Shown: piece by piece, positions 36,803 to 46,820 of the stretch
How positions within the stretch are numbered: position 1 is the stretch's first letter
Layout of the letters: every line of letters starts with the position of its first letter
Source: Malassezia japonica
Taxonomy: Eukaryota; Basidiomycota; Malasseziomycetes; Malasseziales; Malasseziaceae
Assembly: GCF_029542785.1 (NCBI RefSeq)
Contig: NC_083373.1
Coordinates: 434,001-498,000, forward strand
Length of the DNA: 64,000 nucleotides
Direction: 5' to 3'
The notes under the pieces: model-generated
The model's input: the letters and a program-made list of their open reading frames with translations, nothing else
Told to the model about the DNA's origin: nothing
Databases searched by the model: none
Translations under genes and position numbers: made by a program

Positions 36803-39499
36803 ATGGCGGCGAGCGAGGTGGCGAGCACGAGCGCGCTGCGGCGCATTATGAACGAGATCGTAGGGAGCCGTGCGGCCAAGGCACGGGTTGCGCAGGATGG
36901 GCGGCTCGCGCAGGTCGCGGCGCTCCTCGTGGCGCCCGGTGTCGAAGGCGACGTGCGCATTCTCGCAGCAAACATTCTGGGCTCGGTGGCGCAGCACGCG
37001 TCGCCGGCGACGCTCCTGGCGCTGCTGCGCGCGGACGTGCCGTTCCTACTCCTGACGCGCCTCGGCGCAGTTGCCGCAGACGTGCGGCGCGACTCGGGCC
37101 TCGGCGCACGCGAGCACCACCGGGCGCTCGAGTCGATTCTTCGCGCGCTGCGTGCGGTAATGTGCTCCGTCTCTGATCAGATTGGCTACTCGACGCGCTG
37201 GGGCGTCGGCACGGGCTGGGGCTTTGCGTCGATGGCGGGCCTCGAGCACATCGACTCGCGCAACTCGGAGCTGGCGTCGAACCGCCCGACGGCGCACTCG
37301 CTGCGCCAAGACACCTCGTGGCACGCCGCGGGGCCGTCCGCGGTCGCGGTGCGCACGACGATCGCCGAGGCGTGGGTGCCGATGGTCGAGCACGCCGCAT
37401 GGGTCGACCGCCACTCGGAGCGCGACGATGCGCGCTCGTCCAAGGCGGCGCGCACCGAAGACGAGCCGATGCTCCGCCCGAGCTCCGACCGTGCGAACAG
37501 CACCGAGTACCAGGCGATGTGCGCTAGCATCGACGAGGGCGCGGCGCTCGACGAGCATGACGCGTTCGCGGCGCTCAACTGGCTGTGCCGGAGCGCCGTG
37601 TCGATGGTATTTGATATGAAGTCCCTGCATCTGCTCCTCGGCGCCATGCTCCTCGCCTACGACGCGCTTCCGCAAGAGAGCGGGGTGAGTGCGCCGGGCG
37701 CGGCTGCGATCCGCTCCCGCTCGCACGTCCTCCAGGGACGGAATCAGGCATTCGGCATGATCGAGACCGTGAGCGAGCTGCTGGCCGCGTGCATGGCCAT
37801 CCCCGGGATCGAGCACTACCACACCTCGGTGGCGGCGATGCGCCTGCGCCTCACGCGCGCCCCTGCACCGCTCCAGCAGCTGTACTCGCCGCAGGACGAG
37901 CTCGAGCGCCGCACGACCGCATTCGCGCACTTTGCGCCGTGGGACAGCCCGTTTGCCATGCAGGACGGCGCGGCGTCGTCCGAAGGCGTCAGCAGCACCG
38001 CCGTCCGCATCCTCCTGGGCGCGGTCGGCTCCAACGCCCCAAAGGTGCAAGAGGCCGTCTTGTGGATTTTGCACGAGCTCCTGGCCAGCTCGCAGCCCGA
38101 AGGCCTGCAGCGCCTCGTGTCGGTGCACGCGCCGAGCGGCACGTCGCTCCCGTCGGTGGTCTATAGCCTGGCGCAAAGCCGCACACGTACCGTGCGTCTC
38201 GCGGCGTACTGCTGCCTGGCGCAGCTGCTGCGCTCCGAGTCGGCGCCGATGGCGCCTGCGGCGCTTGTCCAGGGCATGGTCGGCCTGCTCGACGCGAGCG
38301 GCGCGGTGCAGGTCCAGGCGTGCTTTGCCCTGTCGCGACTCGTGTGCGACCGGCCGGAACTGCAGGCGACGGCCGTCGAGCGTTTCCAGGCGTGCGAAAA
38401 ACTCGGCGCAATCCTGCAGCACACTTCGGCGATCGTGAATGCGCAGGCGCCCGAGCGCGGCGCGATGGCGATGGACGAGCTGACGGTGCGCCTGCACGAA
38501 GGCTGCCTCACTGCCCTCTCGTCGCTCGCGGTGCTCAGTGATACGGTGCGCCGGCGCGTCGTGGACTGCACGCCGTCGTTCCTATCGGGCATCCTCCTCC
38601 CGTCGCTCTCGTCGCGTGCGGTCGGCGTGCAGGTCGCGGCGTGCCGCATGGTGCGCATCCTGAGCCGCACGATCGGCATCCTCCGCACGTCGCTCTTTGA
38701 CGCGGGCTTTGCCGACCGCCTGCTGGAGCTCCTGAAGCAGGACGAAAACGAGGTGATCCACACCGAGATCATCGCGACGATCTGCAACATGCTCGTCAAG
38801 TTCTCGCCCATGAAGCAGTTCCTCGTGGAGCACGGCGGGCTCGAGGCGCTCTCCCGCTTTGCCCGCAGCCCCCACGGCCCCGTGCGGCTGAACGCGCTGT
38901 GGGCCGTGAAAAACGCCGTGTGGGACAGCGACTCGGCGTTCAAGGAGCGCGTGATGGAGATCTTTGGCTGGGACTACCTCGCAGAGCTCACGCACTCCTC
39001 CGACGGGTGCATCCAGGAGCAGGCGCTCAACATTGTGCGCAACCTGACCTCCTCGCCGCAGGCCGATATGGGCCGCACCGAGATCGACATGACGCTCGAG
39101 CGGTTCGGCGAGGAGCGGCTCCTGGACGCCATCGAAGAGGCCGTGTGGTCGCTGCGCAACGACGGCGCGACCGAGCAAGCGGCCTTTATCCTCGCCAACA
39201 TTGCCTCGGGCTCGGAGCGCCACCGCGCCCTGGTCATCGACCGCCCCAACCTGATCGACGCGCTGTGCTACTTTTTGCGCCACGCGAGCCATGCGATCCG
39301 CGAGGCGGGCGTGCGCTGCGGCTTCAACCTGTCCTACCACATTACCGACTCGGCGAGCGAGGCGAGCGCAGACGCCGTGTGGCACCGCGCCGTGGACCGC
39401 CTGCGTGCGTTTGGCTACGACAAGCTCCTCAAGGAGCTCGAATATGACCCTGACCTCAACGTGCGCGACCGCGTACGCGATACACTCGCGCAGATCTAA
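36803..39499 (+). CDS. VID28: GID/CTLH ligase armadillo scaffold Vid28/Gid5 (ARMC8)
   Basis: Vid28/Gid5 is the ARM-repeat scaffold of the GID/CTLH ubiquitin ligase, holding substrate receptors such as Gid4. 898 aa, no intron. ARM repeats occur throughout: ARVAQDGRLAQVAALLVAPG near the N-terminus, IREAGVRCGFNLSY near the end, and between them PKVQEAVLWILHELLASSQ, GGLEALSRFARSPHGPVRLN and ALWAVKNAVWDSD. The C-terminal half is the most conserved-looking, with IEEAVWSLRNDGATEQAAFI and ALCYFLRHASHAIREAG, as in ARMC8. A less ordered insert occupies about residues 150-210. ATG chosen at MAASEVASTSALRR. Convergent with PSD1, 20 bp between stops. Confidence 0.83.
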   Translation: MAASEVASTSALRRIMNEIVGSRAAKARVAQDGRLAQVAALLVAPGVEGDVRILAANILGSVAQHASPATLLALLRADVPFLLLTRLGAVAADVRRDSGLGAREHHRALESILRALRAVMCSVSDQIGYSTRWGVGTGWGFASMAGLEHIDSRNSELASNRPTAHSLRQDTSWHAAGPSAVAVRTTIAEAWVPMVEHAAWVDRHSERDDARSSKAARTEDEPMLRPSSDRANSTEYQAMCASIDEGAALDEHDAFAALNWLCRSAVSMVFDMKSLHLLLGAMLLAYDALPQESGVSAPGAAAIRSRSHVLQGRNQAFGMIETVSELLAACMAIPGIEHYHTSVAAMRLRLTRAPAPLQQLYSPQDELERRTTAFAHFAPWDSPFAMQDGAASSEGVSSTAVRILLGAVGSNAPKVQEAVLWILHELLASSQPEGLQRLVSVHAPSGTSLPSVVYSLAQSRTRTVRLAAYCCLAQLLRSESAPMAPAALVQGMVGLLDASGAVQVQACFALSRLVCDRPELQATAVERFQACEKLGAILQHTSAIVNAQAPERGAMAMDELTVRLHEGCLTALSSLAVLSDTVRRRVVDCTPSFLSGILLPSLSSRAVGVQVAACRMVRILSRTIGILRTSLFDAGFADRLLELLKQDENEVIHTEIIATICNMLVKFSPMKQFLVEHGGLEALSRFARSPHGPVRLNALWAVKNAVWDSDSAFKERVMEIFGWDYLAELTHSSDGCIQEQALNIVRNLTSSPQADMGRTEIDMTLERFGEERLLDAIEEAVWSLRNDGATEQAAFILANIASGSERHRALVIDRPNLIDALCYFLRHASHAIREAGVRCGFNLSYHITDSASEASADAVWHRAVDRLRAFGYDKLLKELEYDPDLNVRDRVRDTLAQI

Positions 39500-39519
39500 T
39501 ACTGTACGTAGTTCATACC

Positions 39520-41269
39520 CTATTTGTTCTCGTTCACGTCGCCGAGCGCCTCGCCGACCTTGATCTTTTGTCCGGCCTTGAAGTGGAAGTGGAAGTCGTC
39601 GGGGGCTTCGAACACGAGCACAATCGTGCTCCCGAGCAGGAAGCCGCCCATCTCCTCGCCGGCCGCCAGCGGCTGGCCACTGAGGATGCGGCTCGCGGCA
39701 TTGTACGTCGCCTCGGCATAGGTGCCGGCAAACCGGCGCTCGCCACGCACATTCGTGCGCAGGTTGCGGTCAAAGTTGATGCGGATCGAGCCGACGTTGG
39801 TCGCGCCGATCGGGATCATGCTAAAGAAGCCGTGGCGCCAGCGGCCCATCAGCGCCACACGCTCGTTCAGCAGGAACAGGTTCGGGAGACGCTTGGCCAC
39901 ATACGGCGAGACGGAATACAGCTCGCCACGGAAATGCCGCCGCATCTCGACCACCCACGGCACCGGCGAGTGGAACCGGTGGTAGTCGCCGGGCGCGAGG
40001 TAGATCACGCAGAAAAAGAGGCGGTGCCCGGGGCGCAGCGCGTTCGGGCGGATCGATTGGCCATGCGTAAAGGAGGGGATCGCCTCGGAGCCCATCTCAT
40101 AGGCCACATTGGCATAGTGCCCGAGGTTCTCGGGCGTGTCCGAGGTCGGAATACCCGCGTCGCCCACGTCGACTTCGGCATCGTCGCGCGCACGCGCCTG
40201 CAAGCGGCTCTCGGTCTGGTTGCGGGGACCGGTGATGGACGAGGCAGTCTCGCGCACGTACCGCCACGAGCCCTTCATCCAGCCCAAGAAGTAGGAGCGC
40301 ACCGAGTTGCGCTGCTTGGTGCTGTCGCCCATCAGCTTCTCGAGCGAGTAGTCGATACCGTTCACATTCGCAAACTTCTTCTCGTCGGCCATCTCGTAGT
40401 CCTTGAAGCCTTCCAGGGGCACATCGTCCTTGGACTGCGCCGGGGCATTGTGGCCGAGGAGCGAGTCAAGCGAGTAGGTCAGGCCCTTGACCTGCTCCAC
40501 GCGGTCGCCCTCGATGCGCCCGAGGTGCAGCACAGTGCCGTCAGCAGGCGACAGCAGCAGCGAGTTCGCCAGCGGGCGCACGCCGGGCTTGAGCTCGCGC
40601 GAAAAGAACTGCCCGAGACTCTCGTAATGCGTCAGGTCGGGGTCGAGCATCTCGTCCAAGTTGCAGCCAAATGCCCACGCATACAGCTTAAAGCCGTACG
40701 GGCGGAACCACACCGGGAGCGTGTGGCTGTTCATCCAGCCCCACGTCCGGCTGATGGTGTTGAGCGGAAGCGCGCCGAGCACATAGAGCTGAATGAGCGT
40801 TTAAACGTACCGACCACGGTCCTTTGACGCGCACGGGCTGGCCCGTCGCATCGACCAACGTCTCGGACACAATGCGCTCGTTGCGCTGCCACTGGCGGTG
40901 CGCCTGGACACCAACAAGCACCACGGCGCCCAGTAGCACCGGCAGCGGCGCCCACTTCAGGGGCGTCTCGTTCCACACGCGCCACGCGCGCGACCACTTC
41001 GACTTGCGGCGGCGGCGGGGTGCCTCTTGCACGCTGTCGCCGTCGTGCAGCTGGTGGATACGCGCCCGCTCACTGCGCTGGCCAGCGACCGTGCCGGCCA
41101 AACGCTCCGCCTCGGCGGGATCGCGCGAGTAGCCGCGCGTGCCGGGCTGCGCGGCCATCCAGCGCGCACCGCTCGCCTGTGCCTCTGCCGCAGGGGGAGC
41201 CGGCGCGGCAGCGACCCCGCGCGCGACACGCGCTGCCCGCACTGCCGAGTCCTTGCTCAGCGCCCACAT
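39520..41269 (-). CDS. PSD1: Mitochondrial phosphatidylserine decarboxylase Psd1
   Basis: Psd1 converts phosphatidylserine to phosphatidylethanolamine in the inner mitochondrial membrane. Exons 41269-40811 and 40788-39520 with a 22-nt intron (40789-40810) give 575 aa. An Arg/Ala presequence (MWALSKDSAVRAARVARGVA) precedes one TM helix (LKWAPLPVLLGAVVLVGVQA). The catalytic domain begins LPLNTISRTWGWMNSHTLP and includes SLGQFFSRELKPGVRP, LSPADGTVLHLG, LAPGDYHRFHSPV and the self-cleavage motif LGST (GGFLLGSTIV), which yields the pyruvoyl alpha subunit. The intron joins the TM exon to the catalytic exon at GPWS/LYVL. The branch motif is CTCAT rather than CTCAC. Confidence 0.96.
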
Positions 41270-41307
41270 CGCGTCCAGATAGCCGCGGCTCGCCGCGATT
41301 CGGATGT

Positions 41308-41313
41308 CACGTG
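41308..41313. promoter_or_regulatory. CACGTG in PSD1/coiled-coil gene divergent promoter
   Basis: GTCACGTG lies 38 bp upstream of the PSD1 ATG within a 167-bp divergent gap. Confidence 0.45.
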
Positions 41314-41388
41314 CCTTCTGGAAACGCGGAGAAGCTTCGTGGAGGGCCGCGCGTTCGAGAAGGTCTGTGAGGTCTGTGCGCCACGGGG

Positions 41389-41421
41389 GCCGAGCGGAGC
41401 TTAAATAGACGCCGCTCCGGC
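41389..41421. repeat. GC-rich inverted repeat around a TTAAATA box
   Basis: GCCGAGCGG and CCGCTCCGGC (one extra C) flank AGCTTAAATAGACG, 16 bp before the plus-strand ATG at 41437. A 9-bp direct repeat AGGTCTGTG lies just upstream. The AT core could act as a TATA-like element. Confidence 0.35.
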
Positions 41422-41436
41422 GTGGGGCTCCTCATC

Positions 41437-42624
41437 ATGTCCTTCCTCATTCCTACGCAAAGCTACCTGGTCCACGCCGAGCCTGCCATGCCCCGCACTT
41501 GCCGGGGCTCGTGCAGCTCGTACACCCCACAAGACCTCTTGCTCCAGCAAGTCTATGCAGCCGAGATGGCCGAGCGCCAACGCGCGGCACACCGCCAGCA
41601 GGCGCTCCGCCGCAAGCAGCAGCGCATGTACCAGCGCCAGCTGCAGCAGCAGCAAGAGCTCGAGATGATTCAGCTCGTGCAGCAGCTCGCCGTGCAAGAG
41701 GCACAGCGCAACGCGGAGCGCCGCCGCGCCGCCATTGCCGAGGCGCGCCGCCGCGAGGCGATCGAGCGCCGCCGCGCAGAAGAGGCACGTCAGCAGCAGC
41801 TCGCTGCGCTCCAGTACGCGCGCATGATCGAAGAGGCGCAGCGCCTTGCCTACGAAGAACAAGAGGAGGAGGACAATGAGCCCACGTATGTGCGCATCGG
41901 CAACATGGTCCTGCGCATCGCCAAGGACGAAGACGAATACTCGGATGCGCAGGAGGAGGTCGACGAAAACGAAGAAGAGGAGGAGGAGGAGGAGCCCGAG
42001 CTCCAGTCGCTCGTCGACGGCGTCGCCAAGGCGCTTGTCGGCGGTGCGGCCGAGCCCGCGCCGGAGCGCGCTTTCGAGGCGGCCCCCGCCGCGGCAGACG
42101 AACCCACCGACGCGGCCTGTGCGACTCCCGTCCCAGAAACCAGCGCAGCGCCGACAACCCCTGCCGAGCCTGTGCCTACGGTCGAGTCGCCCGCGACGCC
42201 CCTGATGCAAAGCGCCGACATTGCCGAGCCTGCACACCCCTCTGCTCCCCAGCTCCTCTTTTCGCGTGCCTTCCCTGCGGCCAATACCCCGTACGGCGAG
42301 CAGGTGCGCAAACACGCCAAGGCCGACCAGATTTCCGTCGAAGCGAGCCCTGCGAATGGCGGCAGCATCACGATCCGCGGCCTGTGGAAGACGCAAGCGC
42401 CTGCGAGCCGCCCCGGCTCGCCCCGCTCGCCCCGCGCGGCGCGCGTGAGCGATGTGGACGAGAATGGCGAGGAAGTCGTGAACGATGCGGATTCGGACAC
42501 GGACGCTGCGCCTGCGCCTCTTGTGATGGACGATACCGATTCGATTCCCCTCCCCGCGCTTGATCGCCTTGATCACGTCCGCGCGGAGCTGACCGACGAT
42601 GGTTTTGAGCTGTGGCTCGACTGA
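41437..42624 (+). CDS. Unidentified Gln/Arg-rich coiled-coil protein
   Basis: 395 aa, no intron; family not recognised. After MSFLIPTQSYLVHAEPAMPR comes a long uninterrupted helix of Arg/Gln/Glu (about residues 35-145: RQRAAHRQQALRRKQQRMYQ, QEAQRNAERRRAAIAEARRR), a probable single coiled coil. An acidic run of Glu residues (~180) precedes LQSLVDGVAKALVG. An Ala/Pro/Thr linker follows, then a short conserved-looking part with FSRAFPAANTPYGEQVRKH and SVEASPANGGSITIRGLW. The end is LDHVRAELTDDGFELWLD. The real ATG is at 41437; an upstream in-frame GTG is not a start. Shares a divergent promoter with PSD1. No function is proposed. Confidence 0.75.
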   Translation: MSFLIPTQSYLVHAEPAMPRTCRGSCSSYTPQDLLLQQVYAAEMAERQRAAHRQQALRRKQQRMYQRQLQQQQELEMIQLVQQLAVQEAQRNAERRRAAIAEARRREAIERRRAEEARQQQLAALQYARMIEEAQRLAYEEQEEEDNEPTYVRIGNMVLRIAKDEDEYSDAQEEVDENEEEEEEEEPELQSLVDGVAKALVGGAAEPAPERAFEAAPAAADEPTDAACATPVPETSAAPTTPAEPVPTVESPATPLMQSADIAEPAHPSAPQLLFSRAFPAANTPYGEQVRKHAKADQISVEASPANGGSITIRGLWKTQAPASRPGSPRSPRAARVSDVDENGEEVVNDADSDTDAAPAPLVMDDTDSIPLPALDRLDHVRAELTDDGFELWLD

Positions 42625-42678
42625 GTAGATAGGTTACAAAGTTACGGACAATGTATAATGTACCCCACGATATCTTGT

Positions 42679-43275
42679 TTAGTCGTCGTCCTCGTTCTTG
42701 TTATCCTTTTCGTGCTTGACCCAGTCGGACCACGAGCCAGGGTAGTTGCGCGTGCTGTGTGAGTAGAACCAACGTACTTCCACCAGCCGCGCTGGCGAGC
42801 GATCTCGAGCGCCTCCTGCGAGCGGCGGCCCGAGCGGCAGTAGAACACAATCTCGTGGTCGTACGTAGGACGCGGGAACGAGAACCTGCGCTCAAAGTCC
42901 GTCGAGGACACCGACTCGCTGTTCACGTCGAACGCCGCGGAGAATTCCGAGAGCGGGACGTTGACGGCCGAGGGGATGATGCCCTGCGCGACCTCGTTCG
43001 GCTCACGGACATCGATAATGTCGATTTTCTGCGTTAGCATCAATACATACGCCGCTGGGCGTCTCGGTGTAGGGCTTGAGCTCCTCGTAGGTGATGGGCC
43101 CCTTGTCGACCCACGAGCGGTCCTCCTTGAGGACCACAGACGAGGTCGAGATCGAGCGGGGAAGCGTGGGCTGCGCCTGGGCAACAGCGACACGCGCGAC
43201 GCTCGCGGCAGGAGCGCGCGCGGCGATGCGTGCAGCGATGGGCGCGGAGCGGAGTACAGGGCGGAGCGACTGCAT
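42679..43275 (-). CDS. Mitochondrial single-domain rhodanese
   Basis: A rhodanese (thiosulfate sulfurtransferase) similar to fungal Rdl1/Rdl2. Exons 43275-43051, 43028-42778 and 42754-42679 with introns of 22 and 23 nt give 183 aa. The N-terminus (MQSLRPVLRSAPIAARIAAR) is a typical mitochondrial presequence. The domain starts ITYEELKPYTETPSG, then after the first junction KIDIIDVREPNEVAQGIIPS (rhodanese CH2A). The active-site loop is FYCRSGRRSQEA with catalytic Cys. After the second junction NTRNYPGSWSDWV completes the fold. The tail is Lys/Asp-rich. Divergent from NOP58 with CACGTG between. Confidence 0.88.
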
Positions 43276-43316
43276 GGTGGATCTACGCTCGGACCGTCCG
43301 CGGGAGGCGCTTGGAT

Positions 43317-43322
43317 CACGTG
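43317..43322. promoter_or_regulatory. ATCACGTGAC in rhodanese/NOP58 promoter
   Basis: CACGTG within ATCACGTGAC, 41 bp upstream of the rhodanese ATG and 85 bp upstream of the NOP58 ATG. Confidence 0.5.
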
Positions 43323-43407
43323 ACCTCCCGGCCGAGCCGGGTCGCAAGAAATTTTGGCCTCGCGCTCGATTCGTTTTCACGGCTACGTGAAGACAGCGCC
43401 GCGAGAA

Positions 43408-44839
43408 ATGGTGCTGGTCTTGTTCGAGACTGCCGTAGGCTTCTGCCTGTTTTCGCTTTCTGATGAGGGCAAGGTGAGCTCTCCGGACTTGTATAAGTCG
43501 TTCGAGAGCGAGACGGAGGCGAACCGTCTGCTGCAGCTCTCGGCGATCCACCGCTTCCAGAGCACGGTCGAGGCGGTGGAAGGCGCTACGGCCATCAACG
43601 AGGGCAAGCTGAGCAAGGGCCTCAAAAAGTTCCTCCAGCAGGAGATCCTCGAGAAGGGTGGCTCGGCTGGCGCCAAGGGCGCCTCGACGGAAAAGCTCCT
43701 CGTCTCGGAGCCCAAGCTCGGTACGTTTTCTTCGCTCACCCAGCATCGGCCATCACGAAAAAGCTCGGCATTGAGGTGGCGTCGGACTCGAGTCTCATGG
43801 ACCTCTACCGCGGTATCCGTGAGAACCTCGCATCGCTCCTCTCGGGCACCACCTCGGACGAGGGTGCGCTCGACCCGCGGGACCTCAACACCATGTCGCT
43901 CGGTCTCTCGCATAGCTTGAGCCGCTACAAGCTCAAGTTTAGCCCGGACAAGGTGGACACGATGGTTGTCCAGGCGATTGCGCTCCTCGACGACCTCGAC
44001 AAGGAGCTCAATATCTACGCCATGCGCGTCAAGGAGTGGTACGGCTGGCACTTCCCCGAGATGGGCAAGATTATCACCGACAACATCGCCTATGCCAAGG
44101 TGATCCGTGCGGTCGGTTTCCGCACCAACGCCTCGGCCTCGGACCTTGCCGAGATCCTCCCGGAGGAGATCGAGGCGACGCTCAAGTCCGCCGCCGAGAT
44201 CTCGATGGGTACCGAGATCAGCGAGACGGACATGGAGCACATCTGGAGCCTCTGTGACCAGGTGATCGCCATCAGCGAGTACCGCGCGCAGCTCTACTCC
44301 TACCTCTGCAACCGCATGGCGGCCATCGCGCCGAACCTCACTGCCCTGGTCGGCGAGCTGGTCGGCGCCCGCCTCATTTCCCACGCGGGCTCGCTCATGA
44401 ACCTCGCCAAGCAGCCTGCCTCGACGATCCAGATCCTGGGTGCCGAGAAGGCGCTTTTCCGTGCGCTCAAGACGAAGCACGATACGCCCAAGTACGGTCT
44501 GCTCTACCACTCGAGCCTGGTCGGCATGGCCGCGCCCAAGTCCAAGGGTAAGATGGCGCGCATGGTCGCGACCAAGGCGGCCCTCTCGACGCGTCTCGAC
44601 GCGCTCGCAGACGCCGAGTCGAAGGCCGACATGTCGGGCCCCACGATCGGCTCCGAGGCGCGCGCCAAGCTCGAAGCGCGTGCGCGTGGCCTCGAGAACC
44701 GCACGGCGGTGTCGGGCGTGCGTGCCGGCCGCGGTACCGACGGCGGCTACAAGCAAAAGGCGTACGTCCCCGAGGCCAACGGCCGCGCGTACAATGTCGG
44801 TGCGGACGCGCCGCCGGTCGTGACGGGCGTCGCCGACGA

Positions 44840-44872
<33 letters not shown>

Positions 44873-45041
44873 GGAGGAGAAGCCCAAGAAGGAGAAGAAG
44901 GAAAAGAAGGAGAAGAAGGAAAAGAAGGAAAAGAAGGACAAGAAGGACAAGAAGGAAAAGAAGTCGAAGCGGTCCGCCGACGACGACGCCGACGAGGGCG
45001 AGAAGAAGAAGAAGAAGAAGAAGTCGCACAAGGACGAGTAG
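43408..45041 (+). CDS. NOP58: Box C/D snoRNP core protein Nop58
   Basis: Nop58 is a core protein of box C/D snoRNPs (with Nop56, Nop1 and Snu13) directing rRNA 2'-O-methylation. Exons 43408-43720 and 43744-45041 with a 23-nt intron give 536 aa. The N-terminus [20 protein letters not shown] and [10 protein letters not shown] are typical. The coiled coil and Nop domain follow: [76 protein letters not shown] and [12 protein letters not shown]. The C-terminus is a long acidic then KKE/KKD repeat tail, as in other Nop58 proteins. The second exon starts [17 protein letters not shown], in register only after splicing. Codon bias is strong, consistent with high expression. Confidence 0.96.
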
Positions 45042-45105
45042 TGTGCGCTTGTCCCCCATCCTCTGTATTTTCCCGTAATCCAACGATATGCTTGACATGG
45101 TGTTG

Positions 45106-46766
45106 CTACGACGTGTGCACGAGATCGATGCGTGCACGGCTATAGAGTTCGTGCGTAATTAGCTCCTGACTCGCCTCCTCGCCCTGGAAGAGCGTGTCGC
45201 GAGGCATGGCGTCGACCTGCATGCGCACAAACGACGGCAGATTCCCGGCCGCTTTCGGCGTGCCCGCGGGCGCCGGCGAGGCCAGCGCGCCGGGGTTGAC
45301 GACCATCGTCGAGTCGACCACACGCAGGAAAGGCTTGACGCGCGCCGACGGGAGCAGCAGCAGGTCGGGCGTCACCTGGTCCAGGCCACAGAGACGCGAG
45401 TGCGACAGGTCCAGAGGGAGCATCGACGCGCTCGACGGCGGAAAGATGGGGTAAAAGCTCCGCTGGCCCAGGACGTGCCGCGCAAGGCGCATCATGGGGT
45501 CGCGCGCATCGGCAGATGACGGCGCTTTCTCGTCAGCCTGCACACGCTGCACGAGCTCCTCGCGCCGCAGATCACCCAGCACGTCGGCGGTGCTCACGCC
45601 AATCGCGAGCTCGTTGATGTAAAAGACGCTCGGATTCGGCAGGCACCGCACGCGCTTCGGCAGTCCGAGCGCCGCGTTGGTCTTATCGAGGAACGGCTGG
45701 GGGAACGCGTGGTGCGTGTGGAACACGTCTTCAGTGCTCGGCACGAGGATCGCCATCGTGCCCGGGGCCCGCTCCAGGAGCCGCGTGAGACGCTGGCCAA
45801 TGTGCTGCCGAAAGATGTCGGTCGGCATCGCGTCCAGGTCGCCGGTCGCGACCTTTTCGTGCGACGCGCTGAGAAAAGGGCCCATGAGCACGAGCACGTC
45901 GGGCTGCTCGGCCTCGATGAGGCTCATGAACGCGTGCCACGGGCGGAAGGCGAGGTCCGCCGCGTCCGTGTACGGCCCTGACGCGGCGACGACACGCAGG
46001 GGCTTGCCGCCCAGCTTGTTCTCGTCGTACTGGTGCTGCACGAGCTCCGCACGGCTCGTCGCAGGGTGCGGCAGGGCAGGGGGCTGCGTTAGCATAGGCA
46101 CGTACAATGAGGAGCTCCTCGGCGACAAACTTGCTGCCGCTGCCGTTGCGCCCTTTCACGCCGACAACCATGCCCGGAAAGAGACCGACAATGTTGGTGC
46201 TCTGTACCGCGTCGTCCGCCCACGCGTACCGCACGCGGCACGACGGGTCGAGCGCAAGGGGGATGCGCTGGCCGTTGCCGAGCATGCGGCTCGACTCGAG
46301 CATGAGGTCCGCCGCGCTCAGGCGCGCGGGGCCCGCGTTCGACTCTTGCTTGGCATTCGGATCGAGGCGCGCACAGATGCGGCCGACCGAGTAGATGCTC
46401 TCCTGCGAGGGGATCGACGGGTCCTCGAGCTCGGCGACGCCAAACGACTGCCGGATCACCTCGGCGAGGTCGTCGAGGCGGTTGTCGAGTTCTGCATCAG
46501 AGGCGATACGTACCGAGACTGCGCTCGCCTTTCTTTTCAAACATGTAGCGGTAGTTCCATTGCTTCAGGTCCGTGCTCACCGCGAGCGAGACGCGAGGCG
46601 CTGCGAGACGCGGCGCGTCGGCGTCCCACGTCGACGGCTTCTCGCCCTGGTACGACTCGCCGACGTACAGCGATGCCTTCCACGAACCGTCCTCTGGCTT
46701 GACTTCATGGCTGCGCGCCGCGTCGGGGGCGCGCTGCGCACCCAGCAGCGAAGAGAGGTCGGCCAT
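45106..46766 (-). CDS. POL12: DNA polymerase alpha B subunit Pol12
   Basis: Pol12 is the non-catalytic B subunit of DNA polymerase alpha-primase, needed for initiation and telomere capping. Exons 46766-46514, 46491-46106 and 46083-45106 with two 22-nt introns give 538 aa. YRYMFEKKGERSLELDNRLD spans the first junction. An OB-fold part follows (SCRVRYAWADDAVQSTNIVG, LFPGMVVGVKGRN). The inactive phosphoesterase domain has LRVVAASGPYT, PDVLVLMGPFL, ILVPSTEDVFHTHHAFPQP and RCLPNPSVFYINELAIGVS, the usual Pol12 landmarks. The C-terminus ends ELYSRARIDLVHTS. It shares a 54-bp divergent promoter with TFC1 carrying an ACGCGT box. Confidence 0.93.
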
Positions 46767-46774
46767 AAAGAAAG

Positions 46775-46780
46775 ACGCGT
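46775..46780. promoter_or_regulatory. ACGCGT MCB-like box upstream of POL12
   Basis: ACGCGT (MluI cell-cycle box, the MBF/Mbp1 core) lies 8 bp upstream of the POL12 ATG and is followed at once by CGCGCGTCGCG, a second partial copy. MCB boxes typically drive G1/S replication genes; binding here is inferred. Confidence 0.5.
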
Positions 46781-46820
46781 CGCGCGTCGCGCTATTTCCC
46801 CGATTGCCTCCACAAGCAGC

